From: Helichrysum umbraculigerum
Lineage: Eukaryota; Streptophyta; Magnoliopsida; Asterales; Asteraceae
Assembly: GCA_949592205.1 (NCBI GenBank)
Contig: CATIUR010000003.1
Coordinates: 80,690,501-80,754,500 of the forward strand
Reading direction: 5' to 3'
DNA length: 64,000 nucleotides
The notes below the pieces were generated by a model that was not told the origin of the DNA, made no database searches, and saw only the letters and a program-made list of their open reading frames with translations. Below, in pieces: positions 21,463-36,400 of the stretch; the stretch's first letter is position 1, and every line of letters starts with the position of its first letter. The translations under genes and the position numbers were made by a program.

Positions 21463-23876
21463 TGATATCGCGTAAAAAGACACGTTTTTACTACCGATAT
21501 CTCTCTCATTCTGGGACGATTCTTGGCATTTTGAACTCAAATATGGTTCAAATCAATGATATTATGCCAAGGTAGTCAAAACAAGGTTGCACGATAAAAA
21601 TCAAGCAAAACGGATGAAAAACGAAGATTCCACACACGTTTGAAGATTCAAGGCATCAAAATAAGATTTCAAGACTAAAGTGACCTTCATCAGCATCCAT
21701 TCTATCCAAGATGTTCGTTTTCAAAATATGAATCCAACAGAAAAAGAATCAACTAAAACGGATAAAGAATGAAGATTCTACGCCCGCCGGAAGATCCAAA
21801 TGATTCGTACGCAATATCTGGAGTTAGGGACCTAATCTCAGGGGCTATCTTATGTCAAAACCTTCGTTTTTCAATTACGAATCCAACACAAAAAGAATCG
21901 ACACAAACGAACGCATAACGAAGAAAATACGCACGGTTTAAGAAACAAAGCGAACGGGGCGTGTCGTGGATAGCTTGCCACCCATCCCACTCGTACCCGG
22001 TGCACCACCAACCACCCGCCCAGTCGGACGGCAGCTACCCGCCGCAGTTTCCTTTTTTGGCTAATTCTCGTACCTGGTGCGCCTACTTTCCGCGTTGTAC
22101 AATACCCGATGCGCCTACTTTCCGCGTTGTACAGTACTTGGTGCACCACCTTTCCCACATTGCTCTAATGTGCACCCCTTGATGCTAACGTGAGCCAAAT
22201 TTATCCTATAAATAGGAGCCTCCATGGTTCATTTCAAGACACACCATATGCACACACTTTAAGCATATTTCTTTCTTTCTTTACTTTCTCATTCTTTTGT
22301 ATTACTTCAAGATTAGTATTAAGCTAGTTAGGAAGCTTGTACAAGGTAGAACGAAAGTAAGAAGCATCTTGTAATCTTCGGTCTATGCTCAGAATTGTGT
22401 CAATTAATTCAAGTCTACTTTCTCCCGCATTTAATCCTAGTTCTTTCTATCCTTATCTATCTTAATTAATTACGTTTATATTGATTATGCTAGATTTAGT
22501 TATTGCCATGATTAGAGAGTAGTATACTTGTTGTGTTTGCTTGCGATGTAGTTAGTTAATTATGGGATGATTTATAATTAAATATTAAAGATCGGAAGTA
22601 TTGCTTTGATCATCTTATTGCATTTTTGTTTGATTGTTGTCTTAGGATCATCATAGTAGTAAAATATAAACGGTCTAAATTATCGTGGAGTAATATGACG
22701 GCCCCTATTCGACTTTTACTCGAGATAGTACTGGAAACACTTCAAGGTTACAAATGTACGGAAGTCGAGTAACGACCGAAGGTAGTCATATTACGAAATG
22801 GTACAATAAGTAATATGACGGCCCCTATTCGACTATTATGCAGTATAGCGTTGGAAACACTTTAGGTGTAGTACTAATACGTGGAAGCTGCGTAACGACC
22901 GAAGGTAGTTATATTACGAACTAATATATAAAATGAGAAACCTAGTTTAATTAACCTTTCTAAATTTTGTATTAAACTTCAAATTAATATGTCGCCTTTC
23001 CACCAATAAACGTGATTACAACACCTTTTTAACGACGTCCAATTAAAAGGTAGTCAATTATCTGTGTCAATACAATTTGTCAAAAGTATGAAACTATGGA
23101 ACCGCAAGGCTACATGGGAGATTACCGTAGGACAAGACATGGCCAAGGTTTGAAGCGGCGGAACCACTTAAAATGAGGAACGCTGTGGATAATTAGGGGA
23201 TTTATTGGGTAGTCTTAAGCAAGGGCTGGTTTAAAGTCATAAATGAACTGTTTTAAATACATGAATCTGTTAGGATAACGAGGAATCGTTTTATGATTTA
23301 ATTATGTCTAGTACCTTAAGATTTGATTCCCGTTCATATGAAATTATTGTTAAACCATAATTAAGATTTTGCTTATTATTCTAAATATGTTGTAATGTTA
23401 CCATAACCTAGCTCCCGGTGTGACATGCTAATGGGATTTTAAATAGTAGACATTCTAGTGTTTACATACAAGTATTCAAGAATGATGATTAATTAATATC
23501 TTTCAAAATAGTTTCTCCAAATATCATCCCATAACTTAATTAACGAAGTCTTAGGAAACACTATCTTTATTTATCTGCTTTATCCTTTATTTTAATTTCT
23601 ATTTTATTTATTTACTTGCCTAAGTTAGTTAATATAAAAACCAAAACTCCCACACTATTTTATAAACCCTTCATTAGTTTGAAAGCCCTCATCTGCCACG
23701 CCTTGGTTTCAATTCAGTCAGTTTGAAGAGCGACTCTAGGTCATACCTACCACTTGCTCACCCTTAGGATTAGCATTGTTAGGGAAAACTTAGGCCCCGC
23801 AATTACAAATTTAAAACACACCCACTGCTGGCGCCCGATTAGTAATCGTTAACGACACCGACCTGATCGGGCCCCA
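21463..23876 (+). repeat. 3' LTR of the Athila-like host element
   Basis: It follows the polypurine tract 'aagtgtgggatact' (21449-21462) and starts TGATATCGCG. A tract of imperfect 40-43-bp repeats (21990-22160) lies just upstream of TATAAATA at 22207-22214, the clear promoter. I place the end at 23876 (...GGCCCCA) because homology with the reverse copy at 55313 stops there. Length is about 2.4 kb, the same as the related LTR at 56398-58833. No second flanking duplication can be checked, because the 5' end lies outside the window. Confidence 0.65.
22207..22214 (+). promoter_or_regulatory. TATA box of Athila-like LTR
   Basis: TATAAATA in 'cctataaataggagcc', directly downstream of the short repeat tract. 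The related LTR has the same box on the minus strand at 58135-58142. Confidence 0.7.
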
Positions 23877-24964
23877 ATAGTCATAGTAATATTTTTTTAT
23901 ATAATTAAATTCAAATGAATTCATTTTTTGTATTGCACAACATATTCATATATAATTTATTTCTTTATATTTATTAATGGTGATTATTCAGGTTATATTA
24001 ATAGATATTGGTTCACGGACGAAAGTTTCAATTTGGACGCAAGTGGTGTAAGCAAATAGGGGATTGACATGTGTCCTTCTCCATTTCTCCACCTCCTTCA
24101 TTTCTTCACCTTTTTAATTTCTTCACTTTTTTATTTCTCTAACCTTATCATTTCTCCTCCACTTTTTTCCTTAAAATTTTTATTTTTTACATTAATTTTG
24201 TTTCTTATTATTATTTTTTATTTTTTATGGTATTTTTTTTTTTCATTTTTAAAAGTTCTTGTTATCAATTTTTTTAACCTTTTCATTTAACCCTTTTCAT
24301 ATTGTTTATCATTTTTTTTTTTTTAAACATTTTTTCTGTTGCTGTTTAACCTCACGTTCTTATATGTAAATACAATTTTATATATAGTATTTCAAAAAAA
24401 AAAAATTTTAGATGCACCATATTCATATCTTGAATAAAATAAATCTTGATATAGCAAAGTTATAACTTCAATGCATTGTAAAATTAAAATTATGATACAC
24501 CATATTTTATAACTATGATGCACCAAGATTTATAAACTAATGATCTTTATCATATATCTAAAAGTTGCATGAAAATTAATTGTTAATTGTTTAATAGTTT
24601 ATTATATTTAGTAGTTTAAATTACACATACTAAAACATAGTGGCCATAGGATCAATGCCCCTTAAGCTAGTCGATCATAGTTTAGTTTAATTATTATTTG
24701 CCAATTGTTGAATTGTGACGCAAAATTGTTTTTAAAAAATAAAATTAAACTTGATTAAATGACTATGAAATATGATTTAGGGTTTGTAATATTAGATATT
24801 TATGACACATATGGGTTGGGCTCATATACCGTAATTTGTTTCCATGTCATAAAATATCTAATTGATTACAATTCATTTAATAAAATTGGTATCTTTCATC
24901 GCTTAAGAAGCACCGGCTCACCCATTTGAACAAACTATAAGAGACTTGAAACACCCGAACACTT

Positions 24965-25019
<55 letters not shown>
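23877..25019 (+). other. AT-rich sequence without recognised genes
   Basis: T-rich and A-rich stretches, including a Phe-rich reading frame at 24069-24290 that is only low complexity, and an (AT)n microsatellite at about 24968-25018. I see no terminal repeats, RNA genes or TE coding remains. Confidence 0.5.
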
Positions 25020-27590
<2,571 letters not shown>

Positions 27591-27605
27591 AAAATCTCCC
27601 CCTAA
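27591..27605 (-). promoter_or_regulatory. Polypurine tract of element C
   Basis: Minus strand 'catttagggggagatttt' immediately before the LTR start TGAGTC. The similar purine runs in 'atcatcaagggggaga' inside the C 3' region (about 44370-44387 and 44441-44458, minus strand) look like duplicated copies. Confidence 0.85.
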
Positions 27606-28740
27606 ATGATTGTGCTCAAAGCTCCTTAGACAAACTTGTTGCTGTGAAAGTTTATAGTCAGTGTTTAAAGAGTTTAAATGTAACAACCCCAAAATTAGGG
27701 CCAATTTAAAATTTCCCTAATTACGTGTTTACTACTTGTATTTAATATGAAATAGGATTAAATAGGTTACTTACTTACTATATATATATAGGGGTGATAT
27801 ATATATACACGTATACGATTCGTTCAAATCGTATAAAACTACAATTGTATAAACATACGGACGTCGGTAAAACAATTATTAAATAATGTGGAATTATTTA
27901 ATTACACAAACTACTACTTTATATTACATTTATAATATAACAAACACGCACGTTCTATTTAAAACGTTACTGAATATTACAAAACGCGACCAACCGACAA
28001 AATAAAACAAAGTTATATTTTTATAGCTTAAAACATAAAGTATTTTACTAAAATACTTCAACTAAATATCGAATCATATTTCGTATTTTAAACGTACTTT
28101 TAATCGCGTATAAAATGATTTTTACGTTTAAACGACCGGGGGATACGAACACTGCACGGAGCGCAAAAGCGAGGGAGCGAAAAGTGGTGAGACCACACCT
28201 TGGTGGCCCCACCAAAACCGGCCAAGGTGAGGGGTGCCAAACCCTCACCCTTTTGATTACTCCATCACACAATCACACACCACACTCCACCTCAAACTCT
28301 CTCTCAAACTCACTCATCTCTCTCTCTATCTCGGTCACTCTCTCTCTCTAGAAAACACCCACAAAACTTGCTTAAATCACAAAATGGAAAGGAGCAACAA
28401 CGATCACCGCAACGAGGGCTACAATCCTATCTTTTCGGTTTCTCATTTCGACGACTTTGTAAGTTTTCCGGCGACTCTCGAACTTTTCCGATTTCAATTA
28501 TTTTGCTAGATTATTGTTCCCCTAGCTTAGTAATGTCCAAATATATAATTTAAACTCGTTATTGAAAACATTATCGAAAATGTCGGTTTTTGTCACTTTT
28601 AAGAAAACGACACCTCGAACACTAAAAACGTCAACTAATAATTTTTATGAACTCATTATGACATTCTAAAACTAGTGTAAAAGTTTCGGGTCAAACCGAG
28701 GTCGTTTGACCCAAAAACCGAGCTTAAAACGGTAACAGCC

Positions 28741-29134
28741 CTTGTGTTGCGTCAGGCCAAAAATTTATGAGACACAAGGCTTGTGTCGCATAGAAGCATA
28801 AGACACAAGCATTGTGTCGCATAGAAGCATAAGACACAAGCATTGTGTCGCATAAAACATAAGACACAAGGATTGTGTCCCATAAAACATAAGACACAAA
28901 CATTGTGTCACATAAAACATAAGACACAAGGATTGTGTCGCATAAAACATAAGACACAAGGATTGTGTTGCATAAAACATAAGACACAAGTATTGTGTCG
29001 CATATTGTGTCGCATTAAGTTGCATCCATGAGACACAAGGCTTGTGTCGCATGATAACCATAAGACACAAGCATTGTGTCACATATTGTGTCGCAAAACA
29101 TAAGACACAAGGTCTGTGTCGCATTTAGTGTCGC
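28741..29134 (+). repeat. 30-bp hairpin array in D 5' LTR
   Basis: Units of 30 bp built as 'ataagacacaagga' + 'ttgtgtcgcataaaac'; each holds the inverted repeat GACACAA/TTGTGTC. Five near-perfect units sit in the centre with variants (TGTCCCA, TGTCACA, TGTTGCA), flanked by looser units. The right LTR (41897-42316) has a different number and set of units. Confidence 0.92.
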
Positions 29135-29287
29135 AAAAACCCAAAAACAGAAGCCAAAAATATTCTAAGTGTTTAAAAGTCACTTTTCAACAACCAAATC
29201 AAATACGATATGATTTATACATGAAAATACTATGCTTTTGGAAGTATACACCAATACTCGCATACATATAAAATTACACTTATTTAA

Positions 29288-29440
29288 ACGCGAGATTCCA
29301 CTCGCGCACATACACGAGATTACACTCGATACCGACATATGAGATTACACTAAAACTAAATACGAGCTTACACGCGAACAAATACGAGATTTCACTCGTA
29401 CACTTTAGGGTTACACCCACTCGGATTTACATCCGCACGA
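29288..29440 (+). repeat. Constant-loop stem-loop chain in D 5' LTR
   Basis: CGCGAG/CTCGCG (loop ATTCCA), CGAG/CTCG (ATTACA), TGAG/CTAA here but TGAG/CTCA in the right LTR (ATTACA), ACGAG/CTCGT (ATTTCA), GGG/CCC (TTACA) and CGGAT/ATCCG (TTAC). Homologous to B 9170-9378 with different stem sequences. Right copy about 42469-42620. Confidence 0.8.
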
Positions 29441-30570
29441 AAGATACGCGTTGCTATACAAATGTATATAAAACTATACGGTTACAACAATTACATAATA
29501 ATAATAGATGAGATTATTATTATACGCCGATGCCAACGGGCCGTACAACTTTTCTACAAACTACGAATTTCAAACAATTACAAACGTACAAACAACTAAT
29601 GGACATTAACTAGTTTGGGAACAACTAGCATGGATACTTTACAAGTATTCCATTTACTTACTGAACCTTATGCGTATTAGGACGCTAAGGGTTGCTAGTT
29701 CGGATGCTACTTTGCTTGCTTACTGCATTGTCTGCTAGACTCAGGTGAGTCTCACAGCCCCTATTTTACTGTTTTCACTCAGGGGTGAGATGCATTACTG
29801 TTTTACATGAACACACGTACTTACTTGCTGGCATGATTTACTTACTTTACTGAATTACGGATACGCCAATTGCATGAGTTTCGACTAATCCAATGAAAGC
29901 CTCCAAATCATAGTTGTTAGTTATGGGATAAGCGCGAGTTTTAGTATATGGATCCATATGGGACTGACAATCCCCGCCCGGGGTAGCACGCACTACCACG
30001 AACCGTTACTGTAGAAACGGGCGTTTCTTACTCGTTTTATATGAATGTTTTGGATTAACATTCACGGGGGTACTATATTTACTGTACGTTAAGCTTCAAC
30101 TATGGTGGCTCATGGCAAGGGTATCAAACGGTTAGCTTGACCTGCAACCACCACTTACTTACTGGCTGGCTAATGATTTACAAATACAACTGTTACTTGT
30201 GTGTTCAAACTATTTACTTACAAACCTGTGAGATTCACCAACCTTTTGGTTGACCGTTTTAGTAATGCATTCTCAGGTACACAGCTCTAGATGGATTGCC
30301 CAGCAGGATATGCTTACTTAGTTCGAGTCGCATGCATTTACAAGTTTGGAGATTGTTTTACATTACTTTTGTACTAATAGTTATGTATTAAAATCTTTAG
30401 GAATTTACTCGAACTCGAGCTTGTATTTTGAAATACTTATGTACTAATGTAATAACTTTTCGAACGTCTCATTTAGAGTCGTTCACTGTAATCCTTTGTG
30501 CTTGTGATTATTGATTAGTAACACCCAAAACTCGCTTCCGCAAACCATTAAATTTGGGGGTGTTACAGAT

Positions 30571-30582
30571 TGGTATCAGAGC
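30571..30582 (+). promoter_or_regulatory. Primer binding site of element D
   Basis: TGGTATCAGAGC three bases after the 5' LTR, complementary to initiator Met tRNA. Confidence 0.95.
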
Positions 30583-31058
30583 CTAAGGTTATAGTGAACT
30601 AGGTTGCATTTAGTGGGCCTAGACTATGACCGTTAGGCAGTATTCCTCACTAGGTATAACTGGTTCAGGAATTACAGCATACAAGTTTAATTTAACATAG
30701 CCTGATCAACTATGTACAATTAAACGAAGATGATGTGACGTCTGAAAGAGGTTATGTTGAACAGGAATACGATAGTTGACTCTGACCACGAGAGAACCGG
30801 GACTTATACTTGTTGGTGCTAGACACACAGTAGGCTGTTTATGTGATATATATGTATATACATAGGCCTCACACACCGACGTAAACAACTCTCTCGCGAT
30901 ACTTACGACAAGACTTCATCTTCCGACATACACGAACAATGACAACCTAATTCTCATCATTTCGTTCCTAAATTCAAACTCTTATGACTTCACATAGCCA
31001 ACACAACTTCAACAACTGAATTCCTCCCCTGCCATTTTGTAGAACCACTCATTTGGAA
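30583..31058 (+). other. Element D leader, non-coding
   Basis: Homologous to the start of the B leader up to a short TATA-type tract near 30846-30860, then unrelated A/C-rich sequence up to the first ORF. No gene seen. Confidence 0.6.
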
Positions 31059-31435
31059 ATGGCACACTTCCCGACCTGTGATTACACGTCAGACAACGAA
31101 CAAGCCAACGACGAACAAATCCAGTACACGTATCTCGATGAAGAGATAGCTCCAATGGAAGAACTTGAGAATCACATTTTCGGATTCGTCGACATCGAAG
31201 AATACGAAAGAGTACGGGATCTAACTGAAGAACTGAAAGGCCGGAACTGGGAGCTACAACTGAAATGCAAACTTTACGAGATGAAGTTAAGGATTCTGCA
31301 AAGGTCCATCCCCGAACGAATCCGGGACTCTGTTCTCTACTTGAAGGAAGTAACCGTTCACCTGAATCAACGAGTAACAGCATGGATCAAGTGGATGTAC
31401 CTACAAGCCACAGGAGATGCTTTGGTTTATCCTAC
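31059..31435 (+). pseudogene. Upstream ORF of D (acidic coiled coil), N-terminal part
   Basis: Starts at the ATG at 31059 (MAHFPTCDYT) and runs open to the insertion of E after 31435. The frame resumes at 39041 and stops at 39102-39104, giving 146 residues with the junction in frame. The protein is acidic at the N-terminus (residues about 10-60), then a charged helix with LTEELKGRNWELQLKCKLYE suggests a coiled coil, followed by a basic/hydrophobic helix. No known domain is recognised, and no zinc knuckle or capsid motif is present. It lies between primer site and gag, where A and B have nothing similar. Function is unknown; it could be captured host sequence or a lineage-specific accessory protein. 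Confidence 0.6.
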
Positions 31436-33475
31436 TGTAACATCCTCAAAATGGACCTAGTTGTTTTATATTATTTCCTAGAATTTTAAATTATTATTTA
31501 ATGTGTTTGGAAATAATATTGTTTAAACTAGTTGAAATTAATTGGAATAGGAGTCAAATATTCCATTGTGACAAATAAATTATTAATTTTTGTAAATTAA
31601 TAAAGTTGACGGTAAAATAAAAGATTTGGACTCGCAAATGGTTTTCGGGTTCCAGATAATAGATTGAGATGGGGTATTAAATTATACCCGGATAATAGAA
31701 GGTCGGTTGGGGAACCAACTTATGATTCTATTTATTCTAACTTTCCTCATTTGGAAAGTTTATGATTCACAAAAACTCTGAGAAAACCTCCAAATCAAAC
31801 TAGAAATCGAATCAGGAAACTGTGATTCTTGCTAGACTTCATCATGATCAATTATTCATTACTTCCTTTCAATTGTAAGTTATGATTTTGTTATATAATA
31901 GTTCATAACTTTGATTTGAATTGATTTTGATTGAAATCATGAAATTGATGTGAAATTGAATGTTAGAAACTTGTCAGAACTATTACATGATATTTATGTG
32001 AAGTTATAGACTGTTTAAAATTGGTTGAAAACGAGTTTTTATGATTTGGGTATAAAAACCCGTGGGTTAGGGTTTTGATCAGTCGCAGGTCTGCTGGAAT
32101 TAAGCTTGAAGCAGGCGGCTTCGTCCCCAAGCTGGCGGCTTGAATTGATTTGGGGAATCCGGTCGGATTCAAGGGAATCCGGCGGATTCAGGCGAGATTT
32201 GGTGAAGCCGGCGGCTTCGTTTCGAAGCCGGCTGCTTCTGTTTAAAGCCGGCGGCTTCGCCGGGCGGCTTCTTATTTTGGGCTCGGATATGAGATTAGAT
32301 TTGATATTAATTTGAAGCCGGCGGCTTCTAGGGAAAGCCGGCAGCTTGAATGGCCAGTCCAGCCTTTCTCATAACTTGATGATTGAAATGTGCTTGGTAT
32401 ATATTACAAATTAATATATGATAATGATTATATTGAAATCATTAGTACATGATTAGGAACTTGTAATTGTAGTGACATTCGTGTTTAAGTTCCTAGTATT
32501 ATGAATTGATATATGTTATGTGATTATAACATAAGATTATGATTATTGAGTTACTAACTCATTGTTTATCTGATTGTATTCTCAGATGTGGAGAAGGCTC
32601 AGTAACATTAGACCTCTGAGCTTACTGCTGAGGTATTCGGTGAGTGGATCTATAACCTCAGTGTGATTTAGTTGTAACAGGTTTGGTTACAACGAGTAAC
32701 GTATTATTACTATGTTCAGTTTCCATTATGATTATGGTTGTTAGTAATAATACTGTTGATAGACTGTTTAGTCGGATAAGTTGACCTAATTGAATATGTG
32801 ATCACATGCTATATTTGGCCTTCGGGCATCAGACTTGAGGTCAACTTAATAGTTGGGTTTGGTTACTATTGAATCACGGCAGGAATTTCCTTATACTTAT
32901 CGTTATAGGAAATTAGGTCGTATGTGATTAGTATCAAACGATCGGTCTATTCTGTATTGGCCATACGGATTGACGTTAAGTGTTCTGGGGGAATCCCCGG
33001 GTATTATGATACCTCTGGAACCACCGATCCTCATTTTAAGTGATTGTATCGAGATGTTATCTCTTTGAAATAGAATTGTATGTTCTTAGCTGAAGGATTC
33101 CCTAAGAACTCTAGAAACTCTATGATATTGTGTGATACGATGCGTTGAGGTAAACAGAGTTGTTATGCTAAGTTGGACTGTGTTTATTGTTTCCCTCACT
33201 TAGCGTTATGCTAACCCCACCACAGTCCTTCCTGCAGGTTATAATTGATGGGACACATTGTGCGGGAAGTTCTTTGAAATGATGGAATGTTTGACATGCG
33301 GATCACTCTAATTTTGGTTTAATAATCGAAGACATGTTTTGAATTACATAACACCTGTGTTGTATTATTTTGGTTTGAAAGAACTAAACTGTTGTATAAT
33401 AGTAATTTGGTTTGAAAATTTCGCTTCCGAATTGAATTCATAATAATAATGTTTCATGAAATGAGGGGTGTTATA
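31436..33475 (+). repeat. Element E 5' LTR
   Basis: Contains GTAAGT at 31875-31880, the GAAGCC palindrome array at 32108-32352, an acceptor-like TTCTCAG ending at 32585, GGTGAG at 32639, and hairpins such as GGGG/CCCC near 32987 and GGTAT/ATACC near 32999. Ends GGTGTTATA. Confidence 0.94.
32108..32352 (+). repeat. GAAGCCGGCGGCTTC palindrome array in E 5' LTR
   Basis: About eight words of the type GAAGCCGGCGGCTTC or half-forms in 245 bp, a GC-rich island inside an AT-rich LTR. Variants include a CTGCTTC arm and a CAGGCGG arm. The same place in the right LTR is 37667-37912, where several arms are more perfect. Confidence 0.92.
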
Positions 33476-33478
33476 AGT

Positions 33479-33490
33479 TGGTATCAGAGC
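33479..33490 (+). promoter_or_regulatory. Primer binding site of element E
   Basis: TGGTATCAGAGC three bases after the LTR; initiator Met tRNA primer. Confidence 0.95.
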
Positions 33491-36400
33491 ATAGGTTTGG
33501 GTGAGTTGGACATTTGTAATGTTCAATCCCAAATCTATAGATGTGTCAAGTCAAACATTCCAGACTGTGGGATTAGTAGTGATATGAGAACCAGTTAGTG
33601 TGTTACGTGCTAACGCTTAACAATTTGTGAGATTGTTGTTTTGAATACAGAGACGGTAACACATGAGTACTAACCATTACTCTCAGCAATTCTGCTATAT
33701 CAGGTAATCCTCGATAAGCTTACTTGGATTTACCTTAATTTGAATTGCTTGATTTATGATGATGATTAGTAGTAAAGTAAATTGAGTCAGACTGATATGA
33801 TTCCCCAGTTTTGAGTTATTTGATAACTGTGTTATGTGCTGGGGGTAATGATTAGAATACTAAATGAGATATTTAGTGATATGATTAGTTCTGACTGAAC
33901 TTTGAAATAAAGAATATGTCTGAAACTGTGTAGACACATTGTTGACTAAGATATAACATTAATGCTGTTTAAATTGAGTGTGTCTATTATATGGAAATTA
34001 CAGTAAGAATATGGATATATATTCTTGAAATACATAGATTATGATTTAAATTATTTGAATAAAGACGTATGTAATGACATGAATTTTATGTCATTGAAAT
34101 GTGACTAGTTGTTATGTGTTTTGAGGCATGAGGTAATGCCAAGTAATGTGATAAAATGCTTAGTACATGATATAACATTTTGTACTAATCATTGATACTT
34201 GAAATAGACATGTGTGGTATTACACGTGAAGTGTGATATTAGTGTTTGATAATATATCATATGTTAAAGCTATGATAGTAATTGAAAAGTGATTAGCTGA
34301 TATGGGAACAGCTGTAAAGAGAAAGATTTAAGAAATGTGATAAATTGATTATGTGAAATTAACTGCTCCTAGAAAATGAAAGGTTGTGGAGCAATTTAAT
34401 TTAGTATATATTATAATCAATTGATTGTTATTAAATATGTGTTTGGAATTACACGTGGTATTATTGTGTGTTAAAGAATACATACTGAGATATGTGAGGT
34501 ATACATATGAAATAAATTGCATACTTAAAAGTTAATTAAGTATGTAGTAACTGAATAGTATGTATGTATCTATTGTTAAAAGTTACTAAACATATTCTAG
34601 TAGAGTTGGAAACCAGAACATTGTATGAAATATGTATCAGTAAAAGAAAATCACTTTAATAATTGATAATATGATGTAACATGAGAATGGAATGTGAAAA
34701 GCATAATCAAGCAACGCCTGATCACCGTTGTTACATTATGCTAGGTCACATGAACTTGTTGAGGTTACCAAATATCAAAGAAATGTATTGTGATTGAAAG
34801 AAATTGACTATGAAATTGTGTTAAAACTAATTAACTGTTGTTTACATGGTAAAAGTTAATTAGTGGAAAATATAATAGTCAGTAGTTGAAATTTGCAAGT
34901 GTGTATAGTACTTGCAATTGTTTGGAATTGTTGAAATGTGTTTGTGTGACTGATAGGTGTGGATTACCTATTAGTGAGTCATATAGTATCCTAATGGATT
35001 ACTGATGAGTAAATGGCTTGTATTAAGCCAAGTGTGAGTTAATGACTTTATTTGGTAATTGGGTCATTAATATTGTTGAAAATATTGAATTGAAGTTTAT
35101 GATTTGGTCAAATCTAAAACTTGGAAATAATTATCAGATGATAAATATATATGATAAATGACATGAGTTAATAACTCATATTGTGTTCTAATGAGTTGTT
35201 AGTTTGTCATTGATTGGTAATTGACTAGAATTGTGGTATAGTAGTTCCATTGTTGGTTGAATGGACCATTGCTATTGGAAGTAATTGTAAAAAATCTATG
35301 TTTGAGATTAAACATAGTATAATGTGTTGACATTGTGATAAGTTGACTCTGAAAGTCAACCATGAATAAAGATAGTGTGTTATATGAAATCATTGAAGTA
35401 TGATTGATTTCATTACAATGTGTCAAAGTTAAGAAAAGTAATCAAGTTAGTTGTTAACTTGTTGATTAAATTGAAGTTGACAAATAGTCAACAGTGTTGA
35501 AATTGGTTATTTATGACCTACATGAGTTAGATAAACTGTCAAAGGTTGTGGAACCTTGAACAATTATTTTGAATTGTTGAAAACATATGAAAGAGTTGAA
35601 AACTGTTTGACAGTTGTACAAATGTGTATATTTCTGTAGAATAAGTTACATTCTGTGATAATTAATAATGCTAAGGTTAAGTTGCACTTAAATTTGTGCA
35701 AGTTTTAATTGTTAAAACCTTAGTTGAAAGAATGTTATTTGTAAACAAGAATGATAACATGAACCCTGAGGGGGAGAGAACTGAAATATCATAAAATGAT
35801 AATTATGATATAATAGATAATTGGAACTAGTAATGGTTTTAATAACCATTGATATGAATGTGTTGTGACATTGAAAGTGTATAAATATATATGATATATA
35901 TATTGATTGGTTTATGATACTAAAGGCTTAGTAAAAGCTTTAATAGCTTGGATAGCCTTTTAGTGAGAATTGAATTGAATTGAAACAATGTTGATAAACC
36001 AGATAAATTATTATGAAAATAATAATTGAAATTATGAAAAGTGATGAATATATTTCTATTGTTATAGATATATGTGAATTATGTATATTGTAATATATTT
36101 TATAATAAGATGAAATGATAAATTGCAACTAGAAATAGTTACAATGAGGAATAAGTTAATGTAGAGATCGTTGGAAAATAGGTAAGATGGTAATGTGGTA
36201 CGTTTGCTGGTATAGCAAGGTGCCCATTGTTTGATATTTGGCATTATCTGATGAGATAATTGCTAATTGATTTAATGATTTGGAACTACCTATAGAAATT
36301 GATCTCTACTTTGCTTATTGATATGTGATTAAGGTTATATGATTCTTAAGTACTTTGAGGAAACAGAGTTTCATATACCTGAGTGTGAGATAATAAATGT

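Larger units (their letters stand above)
27679..30567 (+). repeat. Element D 5' LTR
   Basis: Same plan as the B LTR: TATAAAA at 28109-28115, CT-rich tract, GTAAGT at 28459-28464, palindrome array 28741-29134, constant-loop stem-loop chain 29288-29440, AG/GTGAGT at 29743-29750 and acceptor-like TCTCAG ending at 30276. Confidence 0.95.

Noticed and set aside
24069..24290. Phe/Leu-rich 73-codon frame that looks like membrane helices
   Set aside because: T-rich low-complexity DNA gives this by chance; no homologous context.
28741..29134. Regular 30-bp repeats resembling a CRISPR array
   Set aside because: There are no unique spacers; the units are contiguous palindromes inside both LTRs of a plant retrotransposon.
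31009..31383. 124-codon antisense frame opposite the D upstream ORF
   Set aside because: The plus-strand frame has an ATG after the leader, and its continuation after E is in frame; the antisense frame has neither.
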